Shown here in pieces: positions 53,805-64,000 of a stretch of DNA of 64,000 nt. Source of the DNA: Huaxiibacter chinensis. Lineage in GTDB: Bacteria; Pseudomonadota; Gammaproteobacteria; Enterobacterales; Enterobacteriaceae. The first letter of the stretch is position 1. The number at the start of each line of letters is the position of its first letter. The stretch lies in the NCBI RefSeq assembly GCF_022171985.1, contig NZ_JAJVHF010000002.1, positions 434,001-498,000 on the forward strand. Direction: 5' to 3'. A program made the translations under genes and the position numbers. The notes below the pieces were generated by a model. That model was given only the letters and a program-made list of their open reading frames with translations. It was not told where the DNA came from and ran no database searches.

Positions 53805-54746
53805 ATGATGGAAAATTTTAAACATAGAACGGTGTTGCTGGACGAGGCTGTGAACGGCCTGAATATTCGCCCAGACGGCATCTACATTGATGGGACATTT
53901 GGTCGCGGTGGTCACTCGCGTCTGATCCTCTCCCAACTGGGAGCGGAAGGTCGCTTACTGGCAATCGATCGCGATCCGCAGGCTATTGCCGTGGCGAAGA
54001 CCATCGATGATCCGCGCTTTTCCATCGTACATGGCCCTTTCTCTGCGCTGGCTGACTATGTTAGTGAGCGCGAACTGACGGGCAAGATCGACGGGATTCT
54101 TCTCGATCTTGGCGTCTCTTCACCCCAGCTTGATGATGCAGAACGCGGCTTCTCCTTTATGCGCGATGGCCCCCTCGATATGCGTATGGATCCAACGCGT
54201 GGGCAGTCGGCAGCAGAATGGCTGCAAACCGCTGAGGAAGCCGATATTGCCTGGGTTATCAAAACCTTTGGCGAGGAGCGCTTTGGGAAACGTATTGCCC
54301 GCGCCATTGTCGAGCGCAACCGCATTGAACCGATGACCCGAACGAAAGAACTGGCAGAGGTGATTGCGGCGGCCATGCCGGTGAAGGATAAGCACAAACA
54401 TCCTGCGACCCGTACCTTCCAGGCGGTGCGTATTTGGGTAAACAGTGAACTGGAGGAGATAGAGCAGGCGCTAAAAAACTCGCTCAGCGTGCTGGCCCCG
54501 GGTGGGCGGTTATCGATCATCAGCTTCCATTCGCTGGAAGACCGCATTGTGAAACGCTTTATGCGTGAGCAAAGTCGCGGTCCGCAGGTCCCGGCGGGGC
54601 TGCCGATGACGGAAGAACAACTCAGGAAACTGGGCGGCCGTTATTTGCGAGCATTAGGCAAGTTAATGCCGGGCGAAGAAGAGGTGGCAGAGAATCCACG
54701 TGCCCGTAGTTCAGTACTGCGTATTGCAGAAAGGACGAACGCGTGA
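53805..54746 (+). CDS. rsmH: 16S rRNA (cytosine1402-N4) methyltransferase
   Basis: A 313-residue SAM-dependent enzyme, same length as in E. coli (formerly MraW), that methylates C1402 in the decoding centre. The SAM loop is [16 protein letters not shown] near residue 28. [11 protein letters not shown] and [12 protein letters not shown] are later family blocks. It overlaps ftsL by 4 bases (ATGA type). Confidence 0.97.
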   Translation: MMENFKHRTVLLDEAVNGLNIRPDGIYIDGTFGRGGHSRLILSQLGAEGRLLAIDRDPQAIAVAKTIDDPRFSIVHGPFSALADYVSERELTGKIDGILLDLGVSSPQLDDAERGFSFMRDGPLDMRMDPTRGQSAAEWLQTAEEADIAWVIKTFGEERFGKRIARAIVERNRIEPMTRTKELAEVIAAAMPVKDKHKHPATRTFQAVRIWVNSELEEIEQALKNSLSVLAPGGRLSIISFHSLEDRIVKRFMREQSRGPQVPAGLPMTEEQLRKLGGRYLRALGKLMPGEEEVAENPRARSSVLRIAERTNA

Positions 54747-55108
54747 TCAGCAGAGTGACGGAAACCCTCAGCAAAGTGAAAGGATCGTTAGGAAGCAACG
54801 AGCGCCATGCTTTGCCTGGCGTGATCGGTGACGATCTCTTGCGGTTTGGGAAACTGCCACTCTGCCTGTTCATTTGCATTATTGTCACCGCGGTGACCGT
54901 GGTCACGACGGCCCACCATACCCGTCTGTTAACCGCACAACGCGAGCAGCTGGTGCTGGAACGTGATGCGCTGGACATTGAATGGCGCAACCTGATTCTT
55001 GAAGAAAACGCGCTCGGCGATCATAGCCGGGTTGAACGGATCGCAACGGAAAAGCTGCAATTGCAGCATGTTGATCCTTCACAGGAAAATATCGTAGTAC
55101 AAAAATAA
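54743..55108 (+). CDS. ftsL: Cell division protein FtsL
   Basis: A 121-residue bitopic membrane protein, same length as in E. coli. It has a short cytoplasmic tail, one span (about residues 37-57, [18 protein letters not shown]) and a periplasmic coiled coil (about 60-100). It joins FtsB and FtsQ, and activates FtsWI at the septum. Confidence 0.95.
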   Translation: MISRVTETLSKVKGSLGSNERHALPGVIGDDLLRFGKLPLCLFICIIVTAVTVVTTAHHTRLLTAQREQLVLERDALDIEWRNLILEENALGDHSRVERIATEKLQLQHVDPSQENIVVQK

Positions 55109-55124
55109 AGGGAATACGCGACGC

Positions 55125-56891
55125 ATGAGACCGGCGGCAAAAACGCAAAAACCGAAACGTCAGGAAGAACAGGCCAACTTTATCAGTTGGCGTTTTGCGT
55201 TGCTTTGTGGCTGTATTTTACTGGCGCTGACTTTCCTGCTGGGCCGCGTGGCCTGGTTGCAGATTATTGCCCCTGACATGCTGGTGCGCCAGGGGGACAT
55301 GCGTTCCCTGCGCGTGCAGGAGGTCTCAACCTCACGCGGCATGATCACCGACCGGTCTGGTCGTCCTTTAGCGGTCAGTGTCCCGGTTAAAGCGATCTGG
55401 GCCGATCCGAAAGAGTTACACGATGCCGGCGGCGTGACGCTCGATAACCGCTGGAAAGCCCTGGCCGATGCGCTGAAAATGCCGCTCGACCAGATGGCGG
55501 CCCGCGTGAATGCGAACCCTAAAGGGCGCTTCATTTATCTGGCGCGTCAGGTTAACCCTGACATGGCCGATTACATCAAAAAACTGAAACTGCCTGGCAT
55601 CCATTTGCGGGAAGAGTCGCGTCGATACTATCCGTCAGGCGAAGTGACCGCCCACCTTATTGGTTTTACCAACGTCGATAGCCAGGGCATTGAAGGCGTC
55701 GAAAAAAGCTTCGACAAGTGGCTCACCGGCCAGCCGGGCGAGCGCATCGTGCGTAAAGATCGCTATGGTCGCGTGATTGAAGATATTTCTTCTACGGATA
55801 GCCAGGCGGCACATAACCTGGCGCTGAGCATTGATGAGCGCCTGCAGGCGCTGGTGTACCGTGAACTCAATAATGCGGTGGCCTTTAACAAAGCCGAATC
55901 AGGCAGCGCCGTGCTGGTGGACGTCAGTACCGGCGAAGTGCTGGCAATGGCAAACAGCCCCTCGTATAACCCCAACAACCTGACCGGTACGCAGAAAGAT
56001 GTGATGCGTAACCGTACCATCACCGACGTCTTCGAACCGGGTTCCACCGTGAAGCCGATGGTCGTCATGACGGCGTTGCAGCGCGGTATCGTGAATGAAA
56101 ATACCGTGCTGAATACTGTTCCTTACCGAATTAATGGCCACGAAATCAAAGACGTGGCGCGTTATAGCGAATTAACCCTGACCGGGGTATTGCAGAAGTC
56201 GAGTAACGTCGGTGTGTCTAAGCTGGCGTTAGCGATGCCGTCCTCAGCGTTAGTAGAAACTTACTCACGTTTTGGGCTTGGAAAGGCGACCAATTTGGGG
56301 TTGGTCGGAGAACGCAGTGGCTTATATCCTCAAAAACAACGGTGGTCTGACATAGAGAGGGCCACCTTCTCTTTCGGCTATGGGCTAATGGTAACGCCGT
56401 TACAGTTAGCGCGAGTCTATGCAACGATTGGTAGCTATGGTGTTTATCGCCCGCTCTCCATCACCAAAGTGGATCCCCCGGTTCCCGGCGAGCGTATCTT
56501 CCCGGAATCTACCGTGCGTACCGTGGTTCACATGATGGAAAGCGTTGCCCTGCCGGGCGGCGGTGGCGTGAAAGCAGCAATCAAAGGCTATCGTATTGCG
56601 ATTAAAACCGGTACCGCGAAAAAAGTCGGTCCGGATGGTCGCTACATCAACAAATACATTGCCTATACCGCGGGCGTTGCGCCTGCAAGTAATCCGCGTT
56701 TTGCGCTGGTGGTCGTCATTAACGATCCACAGGCGGGTAAATACTACGGTGGCGCCGTCTCTGCGCCGGTGTTTGGTGCCATCATGGGCGGCGTTCTGCG
56801 CACCATGAACATTGAACCGGATGCGCTGGCGACGGGCGATAAAAGTGAATTTGTAATTAATCAAGGTGAGGGATCAGGTGGCAGATCGTAA
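55125..56891 (+). CDS. ftsI: Septal peptidoglycan transpeptidase FtsI (PBP3)
   Basis: A 588-residue class B penicillin-binding protein, same length as in E. coli, that cross-links septal wall with FtsW. One span lies at about residues 24-42. The active serine is Ser307 in GSTVKPMV, and the second and third motifs are SSN (in KSSNVGVSK) and KTG (in IKTGTAKK). It shows no insertion in the active-site region. The end overlaps murE by 14 bases. Confidence 0.97.
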   Translation: MRPAAKTQKPKRQEEQANFISWRFALLCGCILLALTFLLGRVAWLQIIAPDMLVRQGDMRSLRVQEVSTSRGMITDRSGRPLAVSVPVKAIWADPKELHDAGGVTLDNRWKALADALKMPLDQMAARVNANPKGRFIYLARQVNPDMADYIKKLKLPGIHLREESRRYYPSGEVTAHLIGFTNVDSQGIEGVEKSFDKWLTGQPGERIVRKDRYGRVIEDISSTDSQAAHNLALSIDERLQALVYRELNNAVAFNKAESGSAVLVDVSTGEVLAMANSPSYNPNNLTGTQKDVMRNRTITDVFEPGSTVKPMVVMTALQRGIVNENTVLNTVPYRINGHEIKDVARYSELTLTGVLQKSSNVGVSKLALAMPSSALVETYSRFGLGKATNLGLVGERSGLYPQKQRWSDIERATFSFGYGLMVTPLQLARVYATIGSYGVYRPLSITKVDPPVPGERIFPESTVRTVVHMMESVALPGGGGVKAAIKGYRIAIKTGTAKKVGPDGRYINKYIAYTAGVAPASNPRFALVVVINDPQAGKYYGGAVSAPVFGAIMGGVLRTMNIEPDALATGDKSEFVINQGEGSGGRS

Positions 56892-58365
56892 TTTGCGCGA
56901 CCTTCTTGCTCCGTGGGTGCAATCGCTACCCGCACGAGCGCTACGAGAGATGGTACTCGACAGCCGTGCGGCTGCGTCGGGCGATCTTTTTGTAGCAGTG
57001 GTCGGTCATCAGGCGGACGGGCGTCAATATATCCCGCAGGCGATTGCGCAAGGTGTAGCTGCCATTATTGCTGAGGCAAAAGATGTTGCGACCGATGGTG
57101 AAGTCCGTGAATTGCACGGTGTACCGGTCATCTACCTCAGCCAGTTAAATGAACGCCTCTCCGCGCTGGCGGGGCGTTTTTATCACGAGCCGTCTGACCA
57201 GCTGCGTCTGGTTGGCGTGACGGGAACCAACGGTAAAACCACCACCACGCAGCTGATGGCGCAATGGGCGCAGCTGCTGGGTGAAACCGGTGCCGTGATG
57301 GGCACCGTGGGTAATGGATTGCTGGGTAAAGTGAACCCGACGGAAAACACGACGGGTTCCGCCGTTGACGTACAGCACGTGCTGTCAGGCCTTGCGCAGC
57401 AAGGGGCGACCTTTGCCGCCATGGAAGTCTCTTCGCATGGTCTGGTGCAACACCGCGTCGCCGCACTGAAATTTGCCGCCTCGGTGTTTACGAACCTGAG
57501 CCGCGATCATCTCGATTATCATGGGGATATGGAGCATTACGAAGCCGCAAAATGGCTGCTCTATTCCACGCACCATTGTGGTCAGGCCATTATCAATGCT
57601 GATGATGAAGTAGGACGCCGCTGGCTGGCTAAGCTGCCCGATGCGGTAGCCGTCTCGATGGACGACCATATCAATCCGAACTGTCATGGCCGCTGGCTGA
57701 AGGCAACGGAAGTGCATTATCACGACAGTGGTGCGACTATCCGTTTTGCTTCTTCCTGGGGCGAGGGCGTTATTGAGAGCCGCCTGATGGGGGCATTCAA
57801 CGTCAGCAATCTTTTGCTGGCGCTGGCGACGCTGCTGGCGCTGGGCTATCCGCTGACAGACCTGCTGAAAACCGCCGCGCAGCTGCAACCCGTTTGCGGG
57901 CGTATGGAGGTGTTCAGCGCGCCGGGCAAGCCGACGGTGGTGGTCGATTACGCCCATACCCCGGATGCGCTGGAAAAAGCGCTGCAGGCGGCCCGTCTGC
58001 ACTGCACCGGTAAGCTGTGGTGTGTCTTTGGCTGCGGCGGCGATCGTGACAAAGGCAAGCGCCCATTAATGGGGGCGATTGCTGAGCAGTTCGCCGATAT
58101 TCCGGTCGTGACCGATGATAACCCCCGTACAGAAGAACCGCGCGCCATTATTAACGACATCCTCGCAGGTATGCTGGATGCGGGTCGCGCGCGCGTTGTC
58201 GAAGGACGCGCCGAAGCGGTGACCAATGCCATTATGCAGGCCAGCGAGAATGACGTGGTGCTGCTGGCTGGCAAAGGCCACGAAGATTATCAGATTGTCG
58301 GCGCGCGTCGTCTGGACTATTCAGACCGCGTGACCGCGGCGCGTCTGCTGGGAGTCGTGGCATGA
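56878..58365 (+). CDS. murE: UDP-MurNAc-tripeptide synthetase (meso-diaminopimelate adding)
   Basis: A 495-residue ligase, same length as in E. coli. The ATP loop is [14 protein letters not shown]. The motif DNPRTEEP marks specificity for meso-diaminopimelate rather than lysine. The start is the GTG at 56878 ([10 protein letters not shown]), behind AAGGTGAGG. An in-frame ATG at 56866 would add four residues and has no such site. The end overlaps murF by 4 bases. Confidence 0.97.
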   Translation: MADRNLRDLLAPWVQSLPARALREMVLDSRAAASGDLFVAVVGHQADGRQYIPQAIAQGVAAIIAEAKDVATDGEVRELHGVPVIYLSQLNERLSALAGRFYHEPSDQLRLVGVTGTNGKTTTTQLMAQWAQLLGETGAVMGTVGNGLLGKVNPTENTTGSAVDVQHVLSGLAQQGATFAAMEVSSHGLVQHRVAALKFAASVFTNLSRDHLDYHGDMEHYEAAKWLLYSTHHCGQAIINADDEVGRRWLAKLPDAVAVSMDDHINPNCHGRWLKATEVHYHDSGATIRFASSWGEGVIESRLMGAFNVSNLLLALATLLALGYPLTDLLKTAAQLQPVCGRMEVFSAPGKPTVVVDYAHTPDALEKALQAARLHCTGKLWCVFGCGGDRDKGKRPLMGAIAEQFADIPVVTDDNPRTEEPRAIINDILAGMLDAGRARVVEGRAEAVTNAIMQASENDVVLLAGKGHEDYQIVGARRLDYSDRVTAARLLGVVA

Positions 58366-59720
58366 TTAGCGTTACGCTGGATAAATTAGCCACTGTCTTG
58401 AACGGCGAGCTGTCGGGACAGGCGCTGACCATCGATGCCGTGACGACGGATACCCGTAAAATTACGCCGGGATGCCTGTTCGTAGCCCTGAAAGGCGAGC
58501 GGTTCGATGCGCATGATTTCGCTGAACAGGCGAAAGAGGCCGGGGCGGGCGCGCTGCTGGTAAGCCGTAAGCTGGATGTCGACCTGCCGCAGGTCTGCGT
58601 GCAGGACACGCGTCTGGCGTTTGGCGAACTGGCGGCCTGGGTTCGCCAACAGGTTCCTGCCCGCGTCGTGGCATTAACCGGCTCGTCCGGTAAAACGTCG
58701 GTCAAAGAGATGACGGCGGCCATCCTCGCGCAGTGTGGCAACACGCTTTATACCGCAGGCAATCTTAATAACGACATCGGCGTTCCGATGACGTTGCTGC
58801 GTCTGACCACCGAACACGAATATGCGGTGATTGAGCTGGGTGCTAATCATCAGGGCGAAATTGCCTGGACCGTCAGCCTGACGCGTCCGGAAGCCGCGCT
58901 GGTAAACAACCTGGCGGCAGCGCACCTTGAAGGTTTTGGATCGCTGGAAGGCGTGGCAAAAGCCAAAGGTGAAATCTATACCGGCCTGCCGGACAACGGC
59001 ATTGCCATTATGAATGCCGACAATAATGACTGGCTGAACTGGCAAAGCATCATTGGCGATCGCAAAACCTGGCGTTTTTCGCCTAATTCGGCCAACAGTG
59101 ATTTTACCGCGACCAATATCCATGTGACCTCTCACGGCACGGAATTTACGCTGCAAACGCCTACCGGTGGCGTGGACGTACTGCTGCCATTGCCCGGGCG
59201 CCACAATATCGCGAACGCGCTGGCTGCCGCCGCGCTGGCCACGGCGGTGGGCGCCAGCCATGACGCCATTAAAGCCGGGCTTAAAAACCTGAAAGCGGTA
59301 CCTGGACGACTGTTCCCTGTTCCGCTTGCAGAAAACAAACTGCTGCTGGATGACTCCTACAATGCCAACGTCGGTTCGATGACGGCGGCGGTCCAGGTGT
59401 TGTCAGAGATGCCAGGCTACCGCGTGTTTGTGGTGGGTGATATGGCTGAACTGGGCGATGAGAGCGAAGCGTGCCATATACAGGTGGGCGAAGCGGCAAA
59501 AGCGTCCGGCATTGACTGCGTATTGAGTGCGGGCAACCTCAGTCAACGCATCAGTGAGGCAAGCGGGGCAGGCGAGCATTACAGCGATAAAGCCGGATTG
59601 ATTACCCGTCTGAAAACAATAGTAGCAGAACACCAAATTGTGACTGTTTTAGTGAAAGGTTCACGTAGTGCCGCCATGGAAGAGGTTGTGCACGCTTTAC
59701 AGGAGAACGGAACATGTTAG
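58362..59720 (+). CDS. murF: UDP-MurNAc-tripeptide D-alanyl-D-alanine ligase
   Basis: A 452-residue ligase, same length as in E. coli, that completes the pentapeptide precursor. The ATP loop is [13 protein letters not shown], the middle domain has [13 protein letters not shown] and the carboxyl domain has [13 protein letters not shown]. The end overlaps mraY by 7 bases. Confidence 0.97.
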   Translation: MISVTLDKLATVLNGELSGQALTIDAVTTDTRKITPGCLFVALKGERFDAHDFAEQAKEAGAGALLVSRKLDVDLPQVCVQDTRLAFGELAAWVRQQVPARVVALTGSSGKTSVKEMTAAILAQCGNTLYTAGNLNNDIGVPMTLLRLTTEHEYAVIELGANHQGEIAWTVSLTRPEAALVNNLAAAHLEGFGSLEGVAKAKGEIYTGLPDNGIAIMNADNNDWLNWQSIIGDRKTWRFSPNSANSDFTATNIHVTSHGTEFTLQTPTGGVDVLLPLPGRHNIANALAAAALATAVGASHDAIKAGLKNLKAVPGRLFPVPLAENKLLLDDSYNANVGSMTAAVQVLSEMPGYRVFVVGDMAELGDESEACHIQVGEAAKASGIDCVLSAGNLSQRISEASGAGEHYSDKAGLITRLKTIVAEHQIVTVLVKGSRSAAMEEVVHALQENGTC

Positions 59721-60796
59721 TTTGGCTGGCCGAACACTTGGTCAAATATTATTCAGGCTTTAACGTCTTTTCCTATCTGACGTTTCGCGCCATCGTCAGC
59801 CTGCTGACTGCGCTGTTCATCTCCTTGTGGATGGGCCCGCGCATGATTGCCCGTCTGCAAAAACTCTCTTTCGGCCAGGTCGTGCGTAACGACGGTCCGG
59901 AATCGCACTTCAGCAAGCGCGGCACGCCTACCATGGGCGGGATTATGATCCTGACCGCCATTGTGGTGTCTGTTCTGCTGTGGGCCTACCCTTCGAACCC
60001 GTACGTCTGGTGCGTGCTCACGGTGCTGGTGGGGTACGGCATTATCGGTTTCGTCGACGACTACCGCAAAGTGGTGCGCAAGGATACCAAAGGGCTGATT
60101 GCCCGCTGGAAATACTTCTGGATGTCGGTTATCGCGCTGGGTGTCGCCTTCGCGCTCTATCTGGCAGGGAAAGACACCCCGGCCACCGAGCTGGTGGTGC
60201 CCTTCTTTAAAGACGTGATGCCGCAGCTTGGTCTGTTCTACATCCTGCTGGCCTACTTTGTGATTGTGGGGACCGGTAACGCCGTTAACCTGACCGATGG
60301 TCTGGACGGCCTGGCGATTATGCCAACCGTCTTTGTTGCAGGGGGCTTCGCGCTGGTAGCGTGGGCGACCGGTAACATGAACTTTGCGAACTATCTGCAC
60401 ATTCCTTATCTGCGCCATGCGGGGGAACTGGTGATTGTCTGTACGGCGATTGTCGGGGCGGGATTAGGCTTCCTGTGGTTTAACACTTATCCGGCGCAGG
60501 TCTTTATGGGCGACGTCGGTTCGCTGGCGCTGGGCGGCGCGCTGGGCATTATTGCCGTGCTGCTGCGTCAGGAATTCCTGCTGGTCATCATGGGCGGTGT
60601 GTTCGTTGTGGAAACCTTATCGGTAATTCTGCAGGTGGGGTCCTTCAAGCTGCGCGGTCAGCGCATTTTCCGCATGGCACCTATTCATCACCATTATGAA
60701 CTGAAAGGCTGGCCGGAACCGCGCGTCATTGTGCGCTTCTGGATTATTTCGCTGATGCTGGTCCTGATTGGCCTGGCAACGCTGAAGGTACGTTAA
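59714..60796 (+). CDS. mraY: Phospho-MurNAc-pentapeptide transferase (lipid I synthase)
   Basis: A 360-residue inner-membrane enzyme, same length as in E. coli, that transfers the precursor to undecaprenyl phosphate. About ten membrane spans are seen. Family motifs are [28 protein letters not shown] and [13 protein letters not shown], holding the catalytic aspartates and histidines. Confidence 0.97.
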   Translation: MLVWLAEHLVKYYSGFNVFSYLTFRAIVSLLTALFISLWMGPRMIARLQKLSFGQVVRNDGPESHFSKRGTPTMGGIMILTAIVVSVLLWAYPSNPYVWCVLTVLVGYGIIGFVDDYRKVVRKDTKGLIARWKYFWMSVIALGVAFALYLAGKDTPATELVVPFFKDVMPQLGLFYILLAYFVIVGTGNAVNLTDGLDGLAIMPTVFVAGGFALVAWATGNMNFANYLHIPYLRHAGELVIVCTAIVGAGLGFLWFNTYPAQVFMGDVGSLALGGALGIIAVLLRQEFLLVIMGGVFVVETLSVILQVGSFKLRGQRIFRMAPIHHHYELKGWPEPRVIVRFWIISLMLVLIGLATLKVR

Positions 60797-60798
60797 TC

Positions 60799-62115
60799 AT
60801 GGCAGATTACCAGGGTAAAAAAGTCGTTATCATCGGGTTGGGCCTGACGGGCCTGTCCTGCGTGGACTTTTTCCTCGGGCGTGGCGTAACGCCTCGTGTG
60901 ATGGATACGCGTGTTTCTCCGCCGGGTCTGGATAAAGTGCCAGAGCAGGTTGAACGCCACCTTGGTGGTCTGAATGATGACTGGCTGCTGGCAGCCGATC
61001 TGATCGTCGCAAGCCCAGGCATGGCGCTGGCGCATCCGTCCCTGAGCGCGGCAGCAGACGCCGGCGTTGAAATCGTCGGTGATATTGAGTTGTTCTGCCG
61101 TGAAGCACAGGCGCCTGTCATCGCCATTACCGGATCGAACGGTAAAAGCACCGTGACAACGCTGGTGGGTGAGATGGCGAGTGCCGCGGGCATGAACGTA
61201 GGGGTAGGCGGGAATATTGGCCTGCCTGCGCTGATGCTTCTCGATCCCACCCGCGATCTCTACGTGCTTGAGCTTTCCAGCTTCCAGCTGGAGACCACTT
61301 CCAGCCTGCATGCCACGGCCGCCACGATCCTGAACGTGACGGAAGATCATATGGATCGCTATCCGTTTGGTTTGCAGCAGTATCGGGCAGCGAAACTGCG
61401 CGTCTATGAGAATGCCAAAATTTGTGTGGTGAACGCCGATGATGCGCTGACCATGCCGGTGCGCGGCGCGGATGACCGCTGCGTGAGCTTTGGCATCAAC
61501 ATGGGTGACTACCACCTTAACCGTCAGCAAGGCGAAACCTGGCTGCGTGTAAAAGGCGAAAAAGTCCTTAATGTCAAAGAGATGAAGCTTTCCGGCCAGC
61601 ATAACTATACCAACGCATTAGCCGCGCTGGCGCTGGCAGATGCGGCAGGTTTACCGCGCGCCACCAGCCTGAAGGCGCTGACCACCTTTACCGGACTTGC
61701 GCATCGTTTCCAGCTGGCGCTGGAACATAACGGCGTACGCTGGATCAATGACTCAAAAGCGACCAACGTCGGCAGCACCGAAGCAGCGCTTAACGGTTTG
61801 CACGTTGAGGGAACGCTTCATCTGCTGCTTGGTGGCGACGGAAAGTCTGCTGACTTTTCACCGCTAAAACCTTATTTGTCGGGCGACACAATTCGTCTGT
61901 ACTGTTTTGGGCGCGACGGTGCGGCGCTGGCGGCATTACGCCCCGACGTTGCGACGCAAACTGACACGATGGAAGAGGCCATGCGACTCATCGCCACGCG
62001 GATTCAACCCGGCGATATGGTGCTGCTTTCGCCGGCCTGTGCCAGCCTCGATCAGTTTAAAAACTTTGAACAGCGGGGCGATCTCTTTACCCGCCTGGCG
62101 AAGGAGCTAGGGTGA
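60799..62115 (+). CDS. murD: UDP-MurNAc-alanine D-glutamate ligase
   Basis: A 438-residue ligase, same length as in E. coli, for the second amino acid of the stem peptide. The amino domain starts [17 protein letters not shown], the ATP loop is [13 protein letters not shown] and [10 protein letters not shown] is a later block. It starts 2 bases after mraY and overlaps ftsW by 4 bases. Confidence 0.97.
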   Translation: MADYQGKKVVIIGLGLTGLSCVDFFLGRGVTPRVMDTRVSPPGLDKVPEQVERHLGGLNDDWLLAADLIVASPGMALAHPSLSAAADAGVEIVGDIELFCREAQAPVIAITGSNGKSTVTTLVGEMASAAGMNVGVGGNIGLPALMLLDPTRDLYVLELSSFQLETTSSLHATAATILNVTEDHMDRYPFGLQQYRAAKLRVYENAKICVVNADDALTMPVRGADDRCVSFGINMGDYHLNRQQGETWLRVKGEKVLNVKEMKLSGQHNYTNALAALALADAAGLPRATSLKALTTFTGLAHRFQLALEHNGVRWINDSKATNVGSTEAALNGLHVEGTLHLLLGGDGKSADFSPLKPYLSGDTIRLYCFGRDGAALAALRPDVATQTDTMEEAMRLIATRIQPGDMVLLSPACASLDQFKNFEQRGDLFTRLAKELG

Positions 62116-63359
62116 TGCGTTTATCCCTCCCTCGCCTGAGAATGCCGCGTCTGCCGGGGTTTGGCATCCTGGTGTGGCTGTTTGCGGCACTGAAAGGCTG
62201 GGTCATGGCGTCCCGGGATAAAGATTCCGATAGCCTGGTCATGTACGACCGCATGCTGTTCTGGCTCACGCTGGGGCTGGCGGCGGTCGGTTTTATTATG
62301 GTGACCTCCGCGTCAATGCCTGTCGGGCAGCGCCTGGCGAACGATCCTTTCTTGTTTGCCAAGCGTGACGGTATTTACATTATTCTGGCGTTCTGCCTGG
62401 CGTTAATTACGCTGCGCCTGCCAATGACGTTCTGGCAGCGGCACAGTACCGCGATGCTTATCGCCTCGATCATCATGCTGTTAATCGTGCTGGTGGTGGG
62501 CAGCTCGGTCAACGGTGCATCACGCTGGATTGCCTTTGGTCCGCTGCGAATTCAGCCTGCCGAATTTACCAAGCTATCGCTGTTTTGTTATCTCGCCAAC
62601 TACCTGGTACGTAAGGTCGATGAAGTCCGCAATAACCTGCGCGGCTTCTTAAAACCGATGGGCGTGATTCTGGTGCTGGCGATCTTACTGCTTGCCCAGC
62701 CTGACCTCGGGACGGTGGTGGTGTTGTTCGTGACGACCCTTGCCATGCTGTTCCTTGCGGGGGCGAAACTCTGGCAGTTCATCGCGATCATTGGGATGGG
62801 GATATCCGCGGTTGTCCTGCTGATCCTTGCGGAACCTTACCGTATCCGACGCGTCACCTCTTTCTGGAACCCCTGGGAAGATCCCTTTGGCAGCGGTTAT
62901 CAGCTGACGCAGTCGTTAATGGCTTTTGGGCGCGGTGAAGTATGGGGTCAGGGGCTGGGGAATTCCGTTCAGAAACTGGAGTACCTGCCCGAAGCGCATA
63001 CCGACTTTATCTTCTCCATCATTGGGGAAGAGCTGGGTTATATCGGTGTGGTATTAGCGCTTTTAATGGTATTCTTCGTCGCTTTCCGTGCCATGTCTAT
63101 TGGTCGAAAAGCGCTTGAAATCGATCACCGCTTCTCAGGTTTTCTCGCCTGTTCAATTGGTATCTGGTTTAGTTTTCAGGCATTAGTCAACGTCGGGGCC
63201 GCAGCGGGGATGCTGCCGACCAAAGGTCTGACGTTGCCCTTGATCAGTTATGGTGGCTCGAGTCTGCTGATTATGTCGACGGCCATCATGTTTTTGTTAC
63301 GCATAGATTATGAAACGCGTCTGGAAAAAGCCCAGGCGTTTACACGAGGTTCTCGATGA
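62112..63359 (+). CDS. ftsW: Septal peptidoglycan polymerase FtsW
   Basis: A 415-residue SEDS-family membrane enzyme (E. coli 414) that polymerises septal glycan with FtsI. About ten spans are seen. The catalytic-region motifs are [21 protein letters not shown] and [16 protein letters not shown], and [13 protein letters not shown] is near the end. It overlaps murG by 4 bases. Confidence 0.97.
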   Translation: MMRLSLPRLRMPRLPGFGILVWLFAALKGWVMASRDKDSDSLVMYDRMLFWLTLGLAAVGFIMVTSASMPVGQRLANDPFLFAKRDGIYIILAFCLALITLRLPMTFWQRHSTAMLIASIIMLLIVLVVGSSVNGASRWIAFGPLRIQPAEFTKLSLFCYLANYLVRKVDEVRNNLRGFLKPMGVILVLAILLLAQPDLGTVVVLFVTTLAMLFLAGAKLWQFIAIIGMGISAVVLLILAEPYRIRRVTSFWNPWEDPFGSGYQLTQSLMAFGRGEVWGQGLGNSVQKLEYLPEAHTDFIFSIIGEELGYIGVVLALLMVFFVAFRAMSIGRKALEIDHRFSGFLACSIGIWFSFQALVNVGAAAGMLPTKGLTLPLISYGGSSLLIMSTAIMFLLRIDYETRLEKAQAFTRGSR

Positions 63360-64000
63360 ATCAACCGAAGCGGTTAATGGTGATGGCAGGGGGGACCGGC
63401 GGGCATGTGTTCCCCGGGCTTGCGGTTGCGCACCATTTAATGGGCCAGGGCTGGCAGGTACGCTGGCTCGGAACCGCCGATCGCATGGAAGCCGACCTGG
63501 TGCCAAAACACGGCATTGAGATCGACTTTATCCGTATTTCCGGCCTGCGCGGCAAGGGGCTTAAAGCGCTGTTGCTGGCGCCTGTACGCATCTTTAACGC
63601 CTGGCGTCAGGCCCGTGCCATCATGAAACGCTTCAATCCTGATGCTGTTTTAGGAATGGGAGGCTATGTGTCAGGGCCGGGCGGTCTGGCGGCATGGTCG
63701 CTGGGGATCCCGGTAATACTGCACGAGCAAAACGGCATTGCCGGTTTGACGAACAAATGGCTGGCGAAGATTGCGACCAAAGTGATGCAGGCCTTTCCTG
63801 GCGCTTTCCCGACCGCGGATGTTGTGGGTAACCCGGTGCGCGTTGACGTACTGGCGCTGCCGCTGCCGCAGCAACGTCTTGAAGGGCGTGACGGGCCGGT
63901 ACGTGTTCTGGTGGTGGGCGGTTCTCAGGGGGCGCGCATTCTGAATATGACGCTGCCTCAGGTGGCGGCGAAACTGGGCGAGACGGTCACTATCTGGCAT
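63356..64000 (+). CDS. murG: Lipid II synthase MurG (N-terminal part, runs off window)
   Basis: The first 215 of about 355 residues. MurG adds GlcNAc to lipid I at the inner face of the membrane. The glycine loop is [13 protein letters not shown] (12-17), [15 protein letters not shown] is the second G-loop and [10 protein letters not shown] follows. A further glycine-rich block ([12 protein letters not shown]) opens the UDP-GlcNAc domain just before the window ends. The ATG overlaps the ftsW stop. Confidence 0.97.
   Translation, partial: MNQPKRLMVMAGGTGGHVFPGLAVAHHLMGQGWQVRWLGTADRMEADLVPKHGIEIDFIRISGLRGKGLKALLLAPVRIFNAWRQARAIMKRFNPDAVLGMGGYVSGPGGLAAWSLGIPVILHEQNGIAGLTNKWLAKIATKVMQAFPGAFPTADVVGNPVRVDVLALPLPQQRLEGRDGPVRVLVVGGSQGARILNMTLPQVAAKLGETVTIWH

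Noticed and set aside
55125-56891. Possible beta-lactam resistance insertion in FtsI
   Set aside because: The length is exactly 588 residues and no extra residues are seen around the active-site motifs.

Overview
This window is a stretch of chromosome from a member of the Enterobacteriaceae, most like Enterobacter, Lelliottia or Leclercia. The gene order follows the Escherichia coli region from dapB to murG almost gene for gene: dapB-carAB-kefFC-folA-apaHG-rsmA-pdxA-surA-lptD-djlA-rluA-rapA-polB-araDAB-araC-yabI-thiQPB-sgrR/sgrS/setA-leuDCBA/leuL-leuO-ilvIH-cra-mraZ-rsmH-ftsLI-murEF-mraY-murD-ftsW-murG. Protein lengths match the E. coli family to within a few residues. The cai/fix genes that E. 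coli K-12 carries between carB and kefF are absent. I see no rRNA, tRNA, insertion sequence, prophage, integrase or CRISPR array.

Region 1 (1-6153) is accessory sugar metabolism. A fructose-type PTS EIIABC and a GH38 alpha-mannosidase resemble E. coli MngA and MngB (mannosylglycerate uptake and cleavage). They are followed by the start of a probable mannose-6-phosphate isomerase and are preceded by a divergent LacI-family regulator. Near-identical palindromes (core TTAATCGATTAA) lie before both the PTS gene and the isomerase, so one repressor probably controls both transcripts. E. coli uses a GntR-type regulator (MngR) for mngAB.

Region 2 (6154-29497) holds lysine, carbamoyl phosphate and folate genes, followed by the lptD-surA-pdxA-rsmA-apaG-apaH run and by djlA, rluA, rapA and polB. 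The carAB control region is readable: RutR box, PurR box, promoter P1, two ARG boxes and a TTG start. polB has a LexA box.

Region 3 (29498-42608) holds arabinose catabolism with its AraC control region, thiamine uptake under a TPP riboswitch, and the sugar-phosphate stress locus sgrR-sgrS/sgrT-setA. Between setA and leuD lies a compact hok/sok-type toxin-antisense RNA locus whose 50-residue Hok peptide is easily missed.

Region 4 (42609-53343) holds the leucine operon with its leuL attenuator, leuO behind about 600 bp of AT-rich DNA, ilvIH and cra. Region 5 (53344-64000) is the start of the division and cell-wall (dcw) cluster, tightly packed from mraZ into a murG that runs off the window end, with three TGG-type MraZ-binding repeats in its leader.

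Almost everything here is conserved housekeeping. The parts most worth a second look are the LacI-controlled mannosyl-sugar cluster, the hok/sok locus, the long inverted repeat in the dapB leader and the enlarged SgrT.
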